DNA of 43,122 bases from DASXRA01 sp036506155 (GTDB lineage: Bacteria; Actinomycetota; Actinomycetes; Mycobacteriales; Jatrophihabitantaceae). A program made the translations under genes and the position numbers. The notes under the pieces are model-generated. The model did no database searches. It saw only the letters and a program-made list of their open reading frames with translations, and had not been told where the DNA came from. The DNA is taken from contig DASXSF010000131.1 in NCBI GenBank assembly GCA_036506155.1, positions 1 to 43,122 on the forward strand, read 5' to 3'. Below, in pieces: positions 16,005 through 24,710 of this stretch. How positions within the stretch are numbered: position 1 is the first letter of the stretch; every line of letters starts with the position of its first letter.

Positions 16005-16660
16005 CCAGTCGCAAACTGTCGGCCTTCATCGACGCGATTGCTAGGGGCCGGCGCCCGAAGCGGTTTCGAGCTGATGCAGAGGACGTCGAGGTGCTGCGCG
16101 CCGCCGTCGAACTACGAGCGGCCCGACCCGGTGATGCGCAGCCGACAGCCGCGTTCACCGAAGGCCTGTTCCGGCGGCTATCCGAGCAGGCCAAGCAGCA
16201 GGAGCGAACGCCGATCCGGACGGCAAGTAGACCGCGAGCGCGGACGGCCTGGCTGGTCGCCGCGGCGGCCGCGGTGCTGGTGGGAGGAACTGCCGCGGCC
16301 ACCGCGGCCCTGACCAGCCCGGCGCCGACGCATAGTGCCGTGCAGGTACCTCAGGGCAGCGCGCTGCGCACGGGAACTTTCCTGACCGCCGGTGGTCAGG
16401 TGCTGGGGCAGATCGTGGCGTACCGCGGAAGCCCGTCCTGGGTGTTCATGCAAGTTGACGTTCCCAATTACAACGGCTCGATCAAGTGCACACTTCAGGT
16501 CGACGACGGCTCGACCGTCGCCTTCGGAACCTTCACCGTCAAGGCCGGGACGGGGCAGTTCTCCAAGAGCATCGGATCCGTGGACGTCGGCCATCTGCGT
16601 GGCGCCAAGCTCGTCACGTCGACCGGGTCTTCGGTGGCCGCGGCGACCTTCGCCGCCTGA
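16001..16660 (+). CDS. Membrane-anchored anti-sigma-like protein
   Basis: The protein has 219 residues from the ATG overlapping the sigma stop. Residues 1-80 are charged and cytoplasmic in character, one hydrophobic Ala/Val segment at about 83-104 is the only membrane span, and the rest is an extracytoplasmic beta-rich domain (GTFLTAGGQVLGQIVAYRGS, GTGQFSKSIGSVDVGHLRG). Position and topology fit a cognate anti-sigma factor holding the ECF sigma at the membrane, but I see no clear zinc-binding HxxxCxxC motif. A diverged relic of its C-terminus lies at 14837-14985. Confidence 0.75.
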   Translation: MTSRKLSAFIDAIARGRRPKRFRADAEDVEVLRAAVELRAARPGDAQPTAAFTEGLFRRLSEQAKQQERTPIRTASRPRARTAWLVAAAAAVLVGGTAAATAALTSPAPTHSAVQVPQGSALRTGTFLTAGGQVLGQIVAYRGSPSWVFMQVDVPNYNGSIKCTLQVDDGSTVAFGTFTVKAGTGQFSKSIGSVDVGHLRGAKLVTSTGSSVAAATFAA

Positions 16661-16820
16661 CCACCCGCTCGACAGTCCACTCCCCCGCCGTTCCCCCACC
16701 TCGCGTCTGTCGATGCGGGCGCGCGGCGTGCGTTCACGCGCGTACAAGCACATCGCTGCGATCTCGCCGCGCCTCCTCAGTGCGTCGCAGCGTGGTCCGG
16801 ATCTGTTTCAGCGCTCGGCC

Positions 16821-16839
16821 TGTAACGCGCCGCCCTATT
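16821..16839 (+). promoter_or_regulatory. ECF-type promoter candidate before the repeat-protein gene
   Basis: TGTAAC, nine bases, TATT: the same hexamer, gap and tetramer as upstream of the sigma gene. It lies 109 bases before the ATG at 16949, in the 288-base gap after the anti-sigma gene, which otherwise holds nothing I recognise. Confidence 0.45.
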
Positions 16840-16948
16840 ACTCAACACAAGCCGACACGCTCCGCTCGGAGCCGGCGGCCGGCGGGGTCACCGCAGAGAA
16901 CTGCAGCTGGACAAGCGCCTTCTCGTGAGTCCACGGAAATGAGGAATC

Positions 16949-17485
16949 ATGCGACACCCACGTATCACGATTGCTGCCATCGCTGTGGCCATAGCCGCGA
17001 CGATCGGCGGTTTCGCGATCGCCTCCGCTGCGGGCGGTTCGAACTCGCACGCTGGTCGCGGCACGGCGCCCAGTGCATCCGCTAGCGTCGCCGGCGCTCC
17101 GGTGACGGTACAGACCGCCAGCGCGACCGTGCAGGGAACCAGCGAAACGATCCTCGTCGACTCGCACGGCCTACCGCTCTACATCTACAAGCCCGACACC
17201 GCCGTCACGTCGCACGTCACCGGTCAGCTCGCCGCTCTCTGGCCACCGCTGGTTGCCGCTGCCCCGACCGGTCGCGGCGTCACGGGCCGACTCGCCTCCG
17301 TGGCTACCACCAACGGCAAGCAGGTCGCCTACAACGGCCACTTCCTATACACCTTCGTCGAAGACCGGCCTGGAAAGGTCACCGGTCAAGGCGTGCAGAA
17401 CTTCTACGTCGCCACGCCAAACCTGGGTGCCGCCGCACCCAGCAGCACGCGGGGCAGTGCGCCAAACTCCGGTTACGGCTACTGA
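16949..17485 (+). CDS. Secreted YxYxxD repeat protein (COG4315 type)
   Basis: The protein has 178 residues. A hydrophobic N-terminal segment (residues 7-27) serves as signal peptide or anchor. Two repeat units follow: LYIYKPD at 77-83 with LAALWPPLVA at 94-103, and FLYTFVEDRPGKVTGQGV at 132-149. This is the layout of COG4315 secreted repeat proteins, often lipoproteins. The Cys residues common before the WPP motif are absent. GAGGAATC precedes the ATG. The stop overlaps the next ATG by one base, and an ECF-type promoter candidate lies upstream. Family function is unknown; a cell-envelope role is inferred. Confidence 0.85.
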   Translation: MRHPRITIAAIAVAIAATIGGFAIASAAGGSNSHAGRGTAPSASASVAGAPVTVQTASATVQGTSETILVDSHGLPLYIYKPDTAVTSHVTGQLAALWPPLVAAAPTGRGVTGRLASVATTNGKQVAYNGHFLYTFVEDRPGKVTGQGVQNFYVATPNLGAAAPSSTRGSAPNSGYGY

Positions 17486-18096
17486 TGCCGGCGACCATGA
17501 CGCGACACGGCAACACGGCAACGGCCGCGAGTGGCGAACGATCGATCGAGGGCAACCGCCACGTCCGCCCGTTGCAACCCGCGCATGGACAAGGACGGCC
17601 CAGTCAATCGCGACCGCTGCCCACATTCCGCGGCACCGGCCCGACGGTCATCTTCCTGCTGGTCTGCGCTGTCGGTCTGATTGCATGGACAGTGCATCTG
17701 GCAGCAACGCTGCCGGCCCACTATGTCGTCGGAAGCTGGACGCTCACCTGGGCCGGGTTCGATATTGCCCTGGTTGGCTGCTTCGCGGTCACGGCCTGGG
17801 CCCTCTGGAATCAACGCCCGACCGCTCTACCAGCGGCCGTCTTTACCAGCGCCCTGCTGGTGTCCGATGCGTGGTTCGACGTACTGACCGCGCACGGCGG
17901 CCGCGATCTGCTCGTCAGCGCCGCGACCGCGCTGCTGGGCGAAATCCCGGGAGCAGTCGTGCTGGCCGCGATATCCATAAGGCTGCTCCGAGCGAACGCC
18001 CCTGTCGTGCCGCAGACGCGACCGGGTACCACCCACCAACCGTGTGACCGGTCCCATTGGACAGCGCCTTCGACCAGCCCTATCGGCCACGAGTAA
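17485..18096 (+). CDS. Four-helix integral membrane protein, function unknown
   Basis: The protein has 203 residues. After about 50 polar residues come four hydrophobic segments at roughly 54-74 (VIFLLVCAVGLIAWTVHLAA), 88-108, 115-133 and 146-166. The tail is polar. I do not recognise a named family, though small membrane proteins of this kind are common beside ECF loci in actinobacteria. Its ATG shares one base with the previous stop (TGATG), so it is translationally coupled to the repeat protein. It is followed by the hydrolase-like gene after 84 bases. Confidence 0.75.
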   Translation: MPATMTRHGNTATAASGERSIEGNRHVRPLQPAHGQGRPSQSRPLPTFRGTGPTVIFLLVCAVGLIAWTVHLAATLPAHYVVGSWTLTWAGFDIALVGCFAVTAWALWNQRPTALPAAVFTSALLVSDAWFDVLTAHGGRDLLVSAATALLGEIPGAVVLAAISIRLLRANAPVVPQTRPGTTHQPCDRSHWTAPSTSPIGHE

Positions 18097-18180
18097 GGGC
18101 GCGGCTCCACCAGCTGAACAGGCCGTGCGGCCAGCTGCATTCAACGCGGCCTTGCCCTTCCAACCCCGACGGAGACCACC

Positions 18181-19236
18181 ATGCGCGCCATCCCGCACCG
18201 CGTCCCGATCTTCGCGCGCCACCCACGCTGCGCGGTTCCACTGGAAACTTCGGCGACCCAGAGGCCAGCTACCTCGACATCGCCGTGCTCGAGCGCCGGC
18301 ACCGCGAGGGACCGCGGCCCGCTGCCGCCCGCCTTCGCGGCGCCGGCGCTCATCCACCACCCGTCGAACACGTCGGCCGACGGCGGCGGAGAAACGCCCA
18401 GCGTTCTTCTGCTTGATGGCCCGCCCGGAACGCCGTTCATTTGGCACCGGGTACTGCCGGTGCTACGCAGTCGCGGCGTGCAGCCCTGCACTGTCAAGCA
18501 GCCCGACAACCCCGCCACGGCTGGCCAGGCCGAGGACCCGTTCACCACCGCCGCCGCCGACATCGCGCAGCTTCTGGACGACCAACAGCGCAGTCCAGCA
18601 GTGATCGTCGGTTACCGTTTCGGCGCCGGCTCCGCGTTGGCCCTCGCGGCCAGCGCACCGCGTCACGTCCGCGCGCTCGTCCTGGTCGCGCCGGCAGCTG
18701 GCCTACAGTCGATCAGCATCGCCGACCGCCTGCTGGCCGCACCGGTGCTCGGAACAGTCGTGACTTGCCTCGGATTTCGCTTGGCCGGCCTCGCGCTGCA
18801 CCTTCCCGCCTTGCGCCGAGGAATCCTGACCACCGGAGCGGGCCTCAACGCCCGCGACGCCAAGCAATTCGTTCACCACATCACGTTCGGGTCCACGTGG
18901 CGAACCTTCGCGAGCGTGCAGCGGCGCCTGGTCAGCGACGCCCGCCGACGAAACCAGCAACTGAGCCGCATCGACTGCCCGGTCCTCATCGTCGACGGAA
19001 CGCATGACCGGATTTTCGCCCTCCGGACCGGAACGGCTCTGCGCAGACTGTTACCCGACTCGGAAGTCATCACCAGCACCGCGACCGGCCACCTGATACC
19101 GATCGATGACCCCGCCTCCGTCGCCGAGGCGGTCTTGCGCGCCTTGCGCTACGAGTACCGCTCCTCACTGTCAGCCCGCCCCTTCAAAAGGCAGCGTCCC
19201 CAAGCCCAAATCCGCGGAAATAGAGACCAGGCATGA
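18181..19236 (+). CDS. Alpha/beta hydrolase-fold protein lacking the nucleophile
   Basis: The protein has 351 residues. The fold is recognisable: LLLDGPPGTPFIWHRVLPVL at 76-95, VIVGYRFGAGSALAL at 141-155, the acid-loop region VLIVDGTHDRIF, and TGHLIPIDDP with the catalytic His position. The nucleophile elbow is GYRFG where GxSxG is expected, so Ser is Arg146 (codon CGT at 18616). The oxyanion HG is DG (Asp79, codon GAT at 18415). Residues 1-60 look non-native; another frame over about 18235-18310 (FGDPEASYLDIAVLERR) resembles a hydrolase N-terminus, suggesting frameshifts. It is a pseudoenzyme or a decaying gene. GGAG precedes the ATG and the stop overlaps the next gene. Confidence 0.75.
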   Translation: MRAIPHRVPIFARHPRCAVPLETSATQRPATSTSPCSSAGTARDRGPLPPAFAAPALIHHPSNTSADGGGETPSVLLLDGPPGTPFIWHRVLPVLRSRGVQPCTVKQPDNPATAGQAEDPFTTAAADIAQLLDDQQRSPAVIVGYRFGAGSALALAASAPRHVRALVLVAPAAGLQSISIADRLLAAPVLGTVVTCLGFRLAGLALHLPALRRGILTTGAGLNARDAKQFVHHITFGSTWRTFASVQRRLVSDARRRNQQLSRIDCPVLIVDGTHDRIFALRTGTALRRLLPDSEVITSTATGHLIPIDDPASVAEAVLRALRYEYRSSLSARPFKRQRPQAQIRGNRDQA

Positions 19237-20735
19237 ACTCCGCTACCACCGCCAGCAGATCGACGGCCGCGCCGCGCGACCAGCAGCCCGTGCTGCCAAC
19301 CGGAGTGTTCGGGCGCACGAGACGACTGCTCGGGTTGCCGGTAAGCCACGCCGCCCGGACGGTCGCCGCAGCAAGTCGACTATCCGGCGCCACCACCGAA
19401 CAGATCGCCACCCGAAGCGCCGAGCAAGTATTCGCCACCCTCGGCGAGCTCAAAGGTGGAGCAGCGAAGCTGGGCCAGGCAATGTCGGTGTTCGAAGCAG
19501 CGTTGCCCGACAACATCGCCGGCCCCTACCGGTCGACACTGAGCCGCCTGGCCGACGCCACACCGGCCATGCCCGCCACCGTGGCCCGCCGCGTTCTGGA
19601 AAGCGACCTATCCTCCGCCTACGGCTCGGATTGGCCTAAGCGGCTCGTCGACTTCGACGAGACCCCGGCCGCGACAGCATCAATCGGGCAAGTACACCGC
19701 GGGCGATGGCGCGACGATCGAGGCAAGATCATCGACGTGGCGGTCAAGGTGCAGTACCCCGGCATCGCCAAAGCGCTGCACTCCGATCTGCGCGCTGCCC
19801 GGGTATTCGGCCGGATCATGGCTCGGGCCACCGGCCTGGACATCGCCGGGCTAACCGGCGAAATCGCAGCTCGCTTCGCCGATGAACTCGACTACGTCCG
19901 CGAGGGCCGCGTCCAAAACGAGACCGCCGCCGCCTTCGCGCAGCCCGTACCCAACGCCCTGGTCCTGGCCCACGCAGCCGGAGCCCACGAACCGCCCGGG
20001 CGCACCAGCGTGGTCGTCCCGCACGTCTACGCCGCGATGCCGCGCGTGCTCGTGAGCACCTGGCTCGACGGAGCGCCGCTGACCGCGCTGCTACACGACG
20101 GCGACGCTCGCCTCCCGTCGGGCTGGCGGGAACTGTCCCACGACCACGCGGCGAACCAGGCCGCTCTCCTGATCGGCCACGCCGCCTACGCTCCAGCCGC
20201 CTGCACCGGCTGGATGCACACCGATCCCCACCCGGGCAACTTCCTGCTCCTACCCGACATGCGACTCGGCCTGCTCGACTTCGGATCGGTCGCATCCATG
20301 CCCGACGGACCACCGCCAGCACTAGGGCACCTCGCCGCCGCCGTCCTCTCCCGCGACGGCCCGGCTGCCGTCTGCTGGGCCCGGCACGCGGGCACACTCG
20401 TCCCCGACACCGTCGTCGATCCAGGGCTCCTGCTCGAACTTCTTCATCCCATCGTGGCCCCCACCGACGAGGACAACTTCACCTACTCACCCGCCTGGCT
20501 ACGCGCCCTCATGACCCACCTCGCCGATCCCCGCTTCGCCGGGATCAGACGCCACATGACCACCCCACTCGAATACGCCCTCGTCTGGCGGGGAGTGCTC
20601 TCCGTCGGCGGCCTCTACGCCCGACTCGGCGCGACCGTACCCAGCCGCGCATTCGAACTCGCATACTCACCCGGCTTCCGGAACGCCACCAGCGCCAGCT
20701 CCGCACCTAACCGCTCACGACGCGGTGCCTTCTAG
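19233..20735 (+). CDS. ABC1/AarF/UbiB-family atypical kinase
   Basis: The protein has 500 residues. The family hallmarks are intact: KxGQ at Lys79-Gln82 (AAKLGQAMSV), the Ala-rich loop ATASIGQVHRG at 147-157, Lys172 in VAVKVQYPG, ELDYVREGRVQNE near 218-230, HTDPHPGN at 329-336 and LLDFG at 347-351. UbiB-type kinases support quinone or isoprenoid lipid metabolism; the substrate here is unknown. There is no C-terminal transmembrane pair as in E. coli UbiB. The ATG overlaps the stop of the hydrolase-like gene (ATGA), so the two are translated together; the gene closes the surface-protein run. Confidence 0.9.
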   Translation: MNSATTASRSTAAPRDQQPVLPTGVFGRTRRLLGLPVSHAARTVAAASRLSGATTEQIATRSAEQVFATLGELKGGAAKLGQAMSVFEAALPDNIAGPYRSTLSRLADATPAMPATVARRVLESDLSSAYGSDWPKRLVDFDETPAATASIGQVHRGRWRDDRGKIIDVAVKVQYPGIAKALHSDLRAARVFGRIMARATGLDIAGLTGEIAARFADELDYVREGRVQNETAAAFAQPVPNALVLAHAAGAHEPPGRTSVVVPHVYAAMPRVLVSTWLDGAPLTALLHDGDARLPSGWRELSHDHAANQAALLIGHAAYAPAACTGWMHTDPHPGNFLLLPDMRLGLLDFGSVASMPDGPPPALGHLAAAVLSRDGPAAVCWARHAGTLVPDTVVDPGLLLELLHPIVAPTDEDNFTYSPAWLRALMTHLADPRFAGIRRHMTTPLEYALVWRGVLSVGGLYARLGATVPSRAFELAYSPGFRNATSASSAPNRSRRGAF

Positions 20736-21103
20736 GACACGTCGCCTCGTAGCCGAAGCTGCTCAGAATCATGCTCGACGGCAGCTAGTCGCGGAGTGCC
20801 TTTCACGAACGCCCGTCCGTCAACAAGGTGGCACAGTTTGATCTTCAGAGGGAGTCGGAGCGACCCGTCACTGTCGCTTCACGATGAACCGCTCCGTGGC
20901 GGGTGTCTGTTGACGTCGGCCAGGCTCTGGTCTGATACGCGCCGGTAGCGAGCCGAAGGGCCTAGCGTGGTCAGGACGTTTGGTCCTGTCGCGGCGGCGC
21001 CTACGCCCTCAGCGTTATCAAAGGTCGACAGGCGTTGGTTTCCCGTCCTGCCGGTTCGGTGGCGGTGAGTGAGCCGCCCCTTCAGCTGCTGAAGGAGGAT
21101 CCG
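20736..21103 (+). promoter_or_regulatory. Structured leader upstream of the MDR gene
   Basis: No gene is seen in these 368 bases. Three stem-loops are visible: CAGGAC/GTCCTG at 20972-20988, GGCGG/CCGCC at 21061-21078, and CCTTCAG/CTGAAGG at 21079-21095. The last two are directly adjacent. The final stem includes most of the Shine-Dalgarno GAAGGAGG (21091-21098) of the small ORF at 21104. This layout could hide or expose that site in response to a ligand or to translation. I do not recognise a known riboswitch class. Confidence 0.4.
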
Positions 21104-21151
21104 ATGAAGAGGGTCGGGCCAGGTGCCCGGACGAAACTCCGGATCGACTAG
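21104..21151 (+). CDS. 15-codon upstream ORF, possible leader peptide
   Basis: ATG at 21104 follows an excellent GAAGGAGG with a five-base gap and reads MKRVGPGARTKLRID to a TAG. It is too short for a protein domain and sits 120 bases before the MDR oxidoreductase start. Its first codons and ribosome site resemble those of the downstream gene (MKRV after AAGGAGG), so it may be a regulatory leader peptide or a leftover duplicated gene start. Confidence 0.45.
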   Translation: MKRVGPGARTKLRID

Positions 21152-21271
21152 TTGTCCTGGCTTACGGCGCTATTTGTCGCCGGGCGAGTGCGGCCAGGGA
21201 GCCTGCTGATCCCTCCCGCGCGCATCGCGTGTGCATGGCGCCAGCTTCGGCATCCGCAAGGAGGTATGGCC

Positions 21272-22330
21272 ATGAAACGTGTCGTTGTGGATCACTACGG
21301 TGGACCTGAGGTATTGAAGGTGGTGGATGCGGATGATCCTCGGCCGGGGCGCGGCGAGGTCCGCGTCAGGGTCTTGGCGGCGGGGGTGTCGTTCACCGAC
21401 GCCCAGCTGCGTGCCGGCACCTACATCGCTGGCGGGCCGAAGCCGCCGTTCACGCCCGGTTATGAGCTGGTCGGCGTCGTCGAGGAACTCGGCCCGGGTT
21501 GCGCGAGGCTACGGGTGGGGGACCGCGTCGGCGCGCTGACGGTGTGGGGCGCTGACGCGGAGACCGTGTGCGTGCCGGAGGCGGACGTGGTTGACGTGCC
21601 CGAGGATCTCGACCCGGCCGAAGTCGTGAGCCTGTTGTTCCCCTACATGACCTCCTTCCAGGCGCTGCACCGCACGGCGCGAGTGAAGGCCGGGGAGTCG
21701 GTGCTGGTGCACGGCGCGGCCGGACGGGTGGGCGTGGCTGCGCTTGAGTGCGGAGCGGTGGCTGGGCTGCAGATGTACGGGACGTGCTCGGGGCGTGACT
21801 TCGCCAAGGTCGAGCAGCTTGGCGCCAAACCGATCGACTACCGGAACGAGGACTTCGTGGCTCGGGTGCGGGAGCTGACCGCTGGGACGGGTGTGGACGT
21901 TGTGCTCGATTCACTCGGCGGCCCGATCTCGCTGCGCTCGTTCCGGGTGCTGCGCCCGGGCGGCAGGCTCGTCGTATTCGGCCGCTACGCCACGCTCTCG
22001 CACGGGCGCAAGAACTGGCCGGCGGTGATCGAGTGGTACGCGTCGATCGGGGCCCTGTGGGGATGGGCGAAGCTGTCGCCGCGCCGCCGGGTGATGCCGT
22101 ACCAGATCCAGAAGTTCCGCGACCGTGCGCAATGGCGAGCCGGTGCAGTGGGTGGGGAGCCGCGCTACCCGGAGTGGTTCCGGGAGGATTTCCAGGCGCT
22201 GGTCGAGCTGTTACGCGCAGGCAAGATCCACCCGGTCGTAGCGGAGCGCCTGCCGCTGATCGATGCGCGTCACGCGCACGAGCTGCTGGAGAACTCGGCG
22301 TCGAAGGGGAAGCTCGTGCTCGTTCCCTGA
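21272..22330 (+). CDS. Medium-chain (zinc-free) quinone oxidoreductase-type enzyme
   Basis: The protein has 352 residues. It shows the GroES-like N-terminal half (GGPEVLKVVDADDPRPGRGE, then AGVSFTDAQLRAG) and the nucleotide-binding half with VLVHGAAGRVGVAALE and GVDVVLDSLGG, typical of NADPH-dependent MDR quinone or enone reductases. No structural or catalytic zinc Cys cluster is seen. The start was set at ATG 21272, seven bases after AAGGAGG; ATG 21266 is only one base from that site. It is preceded by a structured leader and a 15-codon ORF. The physiological substrate cannot be told from sequence. Confidence 0.88.
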   Translation: MKRVVVDHYGGPEVLKVVDADDPRPGRGEVRVRVLAAGVSFTDAQLRAGTYIAGGPKPPFTPGYELVGVVEELGPGCARLRVGDRVGALTVWGADAETVCVPEADVVDVPEDLDPAEVVSLLFPYMTSFQALHRTARVKAGESVLVHGAAGRVGVAALECGAVAGLQMYGTCSGRDFAKVEQLGAKPIDYRNEDFVARVRELTAGTGVDVVLDSLGGPISLRSFRVLRPGGRLVVFGRYATLSHGRKNWPAVIEWYASIGALWGWAKLSPRRRVMPYQIQKFRDRAQWRAGAVGGEPRYPEWFREDFQALVELLRAGKIHPVVAERLPLIDARHAHELLENSASKGKLVLVP

Positions 22331-22450
22331 GCGGCGCGGTGCACGCGCGTCTCGGGCACGAGTGCGTGGCTGTGGATTACACGCAAGACTAGCTGCATGG
22401 TCGGCTCGTAGACGTCGATCGCGCACGTAGGCGGGTGACGAAACTTGACC

Positions 22451-23955
22451 GTGTCTACAACTGCAGAGGCCTCGACGGCGGTGACTGGCCAGACGCCGCC
22501 TTGCGTCTTGGTGATCTTCGGCGCGTCGGGTGACTTGACCGCCCGAAACTGCTGCCGGCCCTAGGTCGCCTCGCGGCGGACGCAGCGTTGGCGCCGGAGG
22601 TCACCCTGGTAGGGGTGGCGCGTACCGCGCTGTCCGATGACGAGTTCCGCGCTCGCTGTCATGACGCCATTGATGCGTCGGGTCCCGGTGTGGACCAGTT
22701 GATCGCGGGTGCCCGGTACGTGGCCGGCGGCTACGACGACCCGGCGACCTATGAGGCGTTGGGGCACCTCCTCGCCGACCTTGACGAGCGCCGTGGCACC
22801 GGCGGCAGCCGCGTGTATTACCTGGCGACGCCACCACGGCTGTTCGGGCAGATTGCGGTGCGTCTAGGCACTGCCGGGCTGGACAAGTCGCCGACGGGCA
22901 GGTTCGTGCGCCTGGTGATTGAGAAGCCGTTCGGTTGGGATGAGCGGAGTGCGCGGGAGCTGTACGCCGAGATCTCGTCGATGTTCGCCGAGGAGCAAGT
23001 CTTCCGAATCGATCACTATCTGGCCAAGGAGACGGTGCAGAACCTACTTGCCGTCCGGTTTGCGAACGCGATCTTCGAACCGATCTGGAACCGCACGTGG
23101 GTCGACAATGTGCAGATCACGGTCGCCGAGTCCATTGGGGTCGAGGACCGCGGCGGGTTCTACGAGAGTGCCGGCGCGATGCGTGACATCGTGCAAAACC
23201 ACGTGCTGCAGGTGCTGTCCCTATTCCTCATGGAACCGCCGACGTCGTTCCACCCGGAGGCAATCCGTGACGAAAAGCTGAAGCTCCTGCGCGCGGTCAG
23301 GCCCTTTGCTGGCGAGCCGGATATCGCGCGGCGGGTCGTGCGCGGGCAGTACGCGCGGGGCGGAACACGCGAGGATCCGATGCCGGGATATCGAGAGGAA
23401 GTGGGTGTGGATCCGGTCTCCTCGGTCGAAACATTCGTCGCGTTGCGCCTTGACATCGACAACTGGCGCTGGGCCGGCGTCCCGGTCTATGTGCGCACCG
23501 GCAAACGGTTACCGCAGCGCGTCACCGAGGTGGCGGTCGAATTTCAGCGTCCGCCGCAACTGCCGCTGTTTCCCGGCTCGGACCCCGAACCCGACGCGCT
23601 GCTGCTGCGGGTCGCACCAAGCGAAGGGCTCAGCATCCGGTTCGGCGCCAAGGTGCCCGGCCGATCCTTCGACGTCCGCAAGGCCTCGATGGACTTCGCC
23701 TACAGCGAAGGCTCTCCGCACGGCTCGGCCGACGCCTACGAGCGAGTGATATTCGACGCACTGCACGGTGATCCGACGCTCTTCATCCGCGCCGACGAAG
23801 TCGGCCGGTCCTGGCGCATCGTGGACCCGATCATCGAGTACTGGGCGGCATCCTCCGAACCGATCCCCCTGTACCAGGCGGGAACCTGGGGACCCCGCGA
23901 GGCGAGCAATCTGGTCGCCGAAGACGGACGGCGCTGGCGGCACTCCGGACGCTGA
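22451..23955 (+). pseudogene. zwf: Glucose-6-phosphate dehydrogenase gene, frameshifted near the start
   Basis: The N-terminal NADP-binding motif VLVIFGASGDLTA is read from a probable GTG at 22451. At 22544-22546 one base is missing (cg-aaa), and the rest continues in another frame: KLLPALGRLAADAALAPEVT and onwards to the TGA at 23955. The downstream 455 residues are full-length G6PD, including the active-site block RIDHYLAKETVQN, IEKPFGWD and YVRTGKRLP. As given, the frame after the motif stops at the TAG at 22562-22564. It is either an inactivated gene or a one-base sequence error. No gnd, opcA or tal neighbour is present, so this looks like a secondary zwf copy. Confidence 0.85.
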
Positions 23956-24146
23956 CGCCGCGCTCTGTGCCCGAAGCGCGACCACGGTCGTCGACCTCAC
24001 CCAGGGATACCCAGAGCTCGTACGCGTCGGCGCCGGCGAGCCGGCGATCGGTGCCGCGTCCGAGGCCGCCACGAAAGGCCGTCCGGCAGCTCTCGTGTGA
24101 ACGCTGCCCGCGGATGGCGGACCATGCCCTCATCCGGCGCCCGGGG

Positions 24147-24578
24147 TCAGGAGGCTATGTCTTTGGCCGCCTGCCAGCGTGTCGGGCGCACGCGCACGAG
24201 CAGCTCGCCCGGGACGGCGTTGCGGTTGCCGTACTGCTCGGCAACGTCCGCGCCCATGTAGCGGCCGCCGATGACCGTGGCCCAGTGCAGCAGGTCATCC
24301 CTGTCCTCCGACCAGCGCGCCTCGCCTTCGGCGATGACGTACGAGAACGGCGGCCGCGGGTCCTGGACGGTGAGCGCGATCCGCGGATCGCGGCGCAGCG
24401 CCTTGCCCTTGAGGCTCTCGGCCCAGGTCGTGAACACGAGCTCGTCGCCGTCACGCACGTACCAGATGGGCGTGCCGATCGGCCGGCCGTCCTTGCGCGT
24501 GACGGCCAGCACGGCCGTGCGCGCCGGCAGCTCGTCGAGGAAAGCCTCGCGCTCAGCCGTGCTCATCTCAGCTGCCAT
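24147..24578 (-). CDS. PPOX-fold (pyridoxamine 5'-phosphate oxidase-like) protein
   Basis: The protein has 143 residues, the usual size of single-domain split-barrel flavin or F420 proteins. Key segments are TAVLAVTRKDGRPIGTPIWYV near the N-terminus, KGKALRRDPRIALTVQD in the middle and YVIAEGEARWSED. Such actinobacterial proteins bind FMN or F420 and reduce or sense small molecules; the cofactor cannot be fixed here. The start may be the inner ATG (MSTAERE). It follows the thiol peroxidase-like gene on the same strand after 132 bases. Confidence 0.82.
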   Translation of the reverse strand: MAAEMSTAEREAFLDELPARTAVLAVTRKDGRPIGTPIWYVRDGDELVFTTWAESLKGKALRRDPRIALTVQDPRPPFSYVIAEGEARWSEDRDDLLHWATVIGGRYMGADVAEQYGNRNAVPGELLVRVRPTRWQAAKDIAS

Positions 24579-24710
24579 CTGCTCGCCACGCCTCCAACAG
24601 GTGCAGCCACACCGCGGACAGCCTCGAGAACGCGGGGACTGCGTGCCACCGGGTCGAGGGAGTCGCTTCAGCAGGCCCTTGACCGAGGGTCGTGTAGACC
24701 TTGACGGCGC

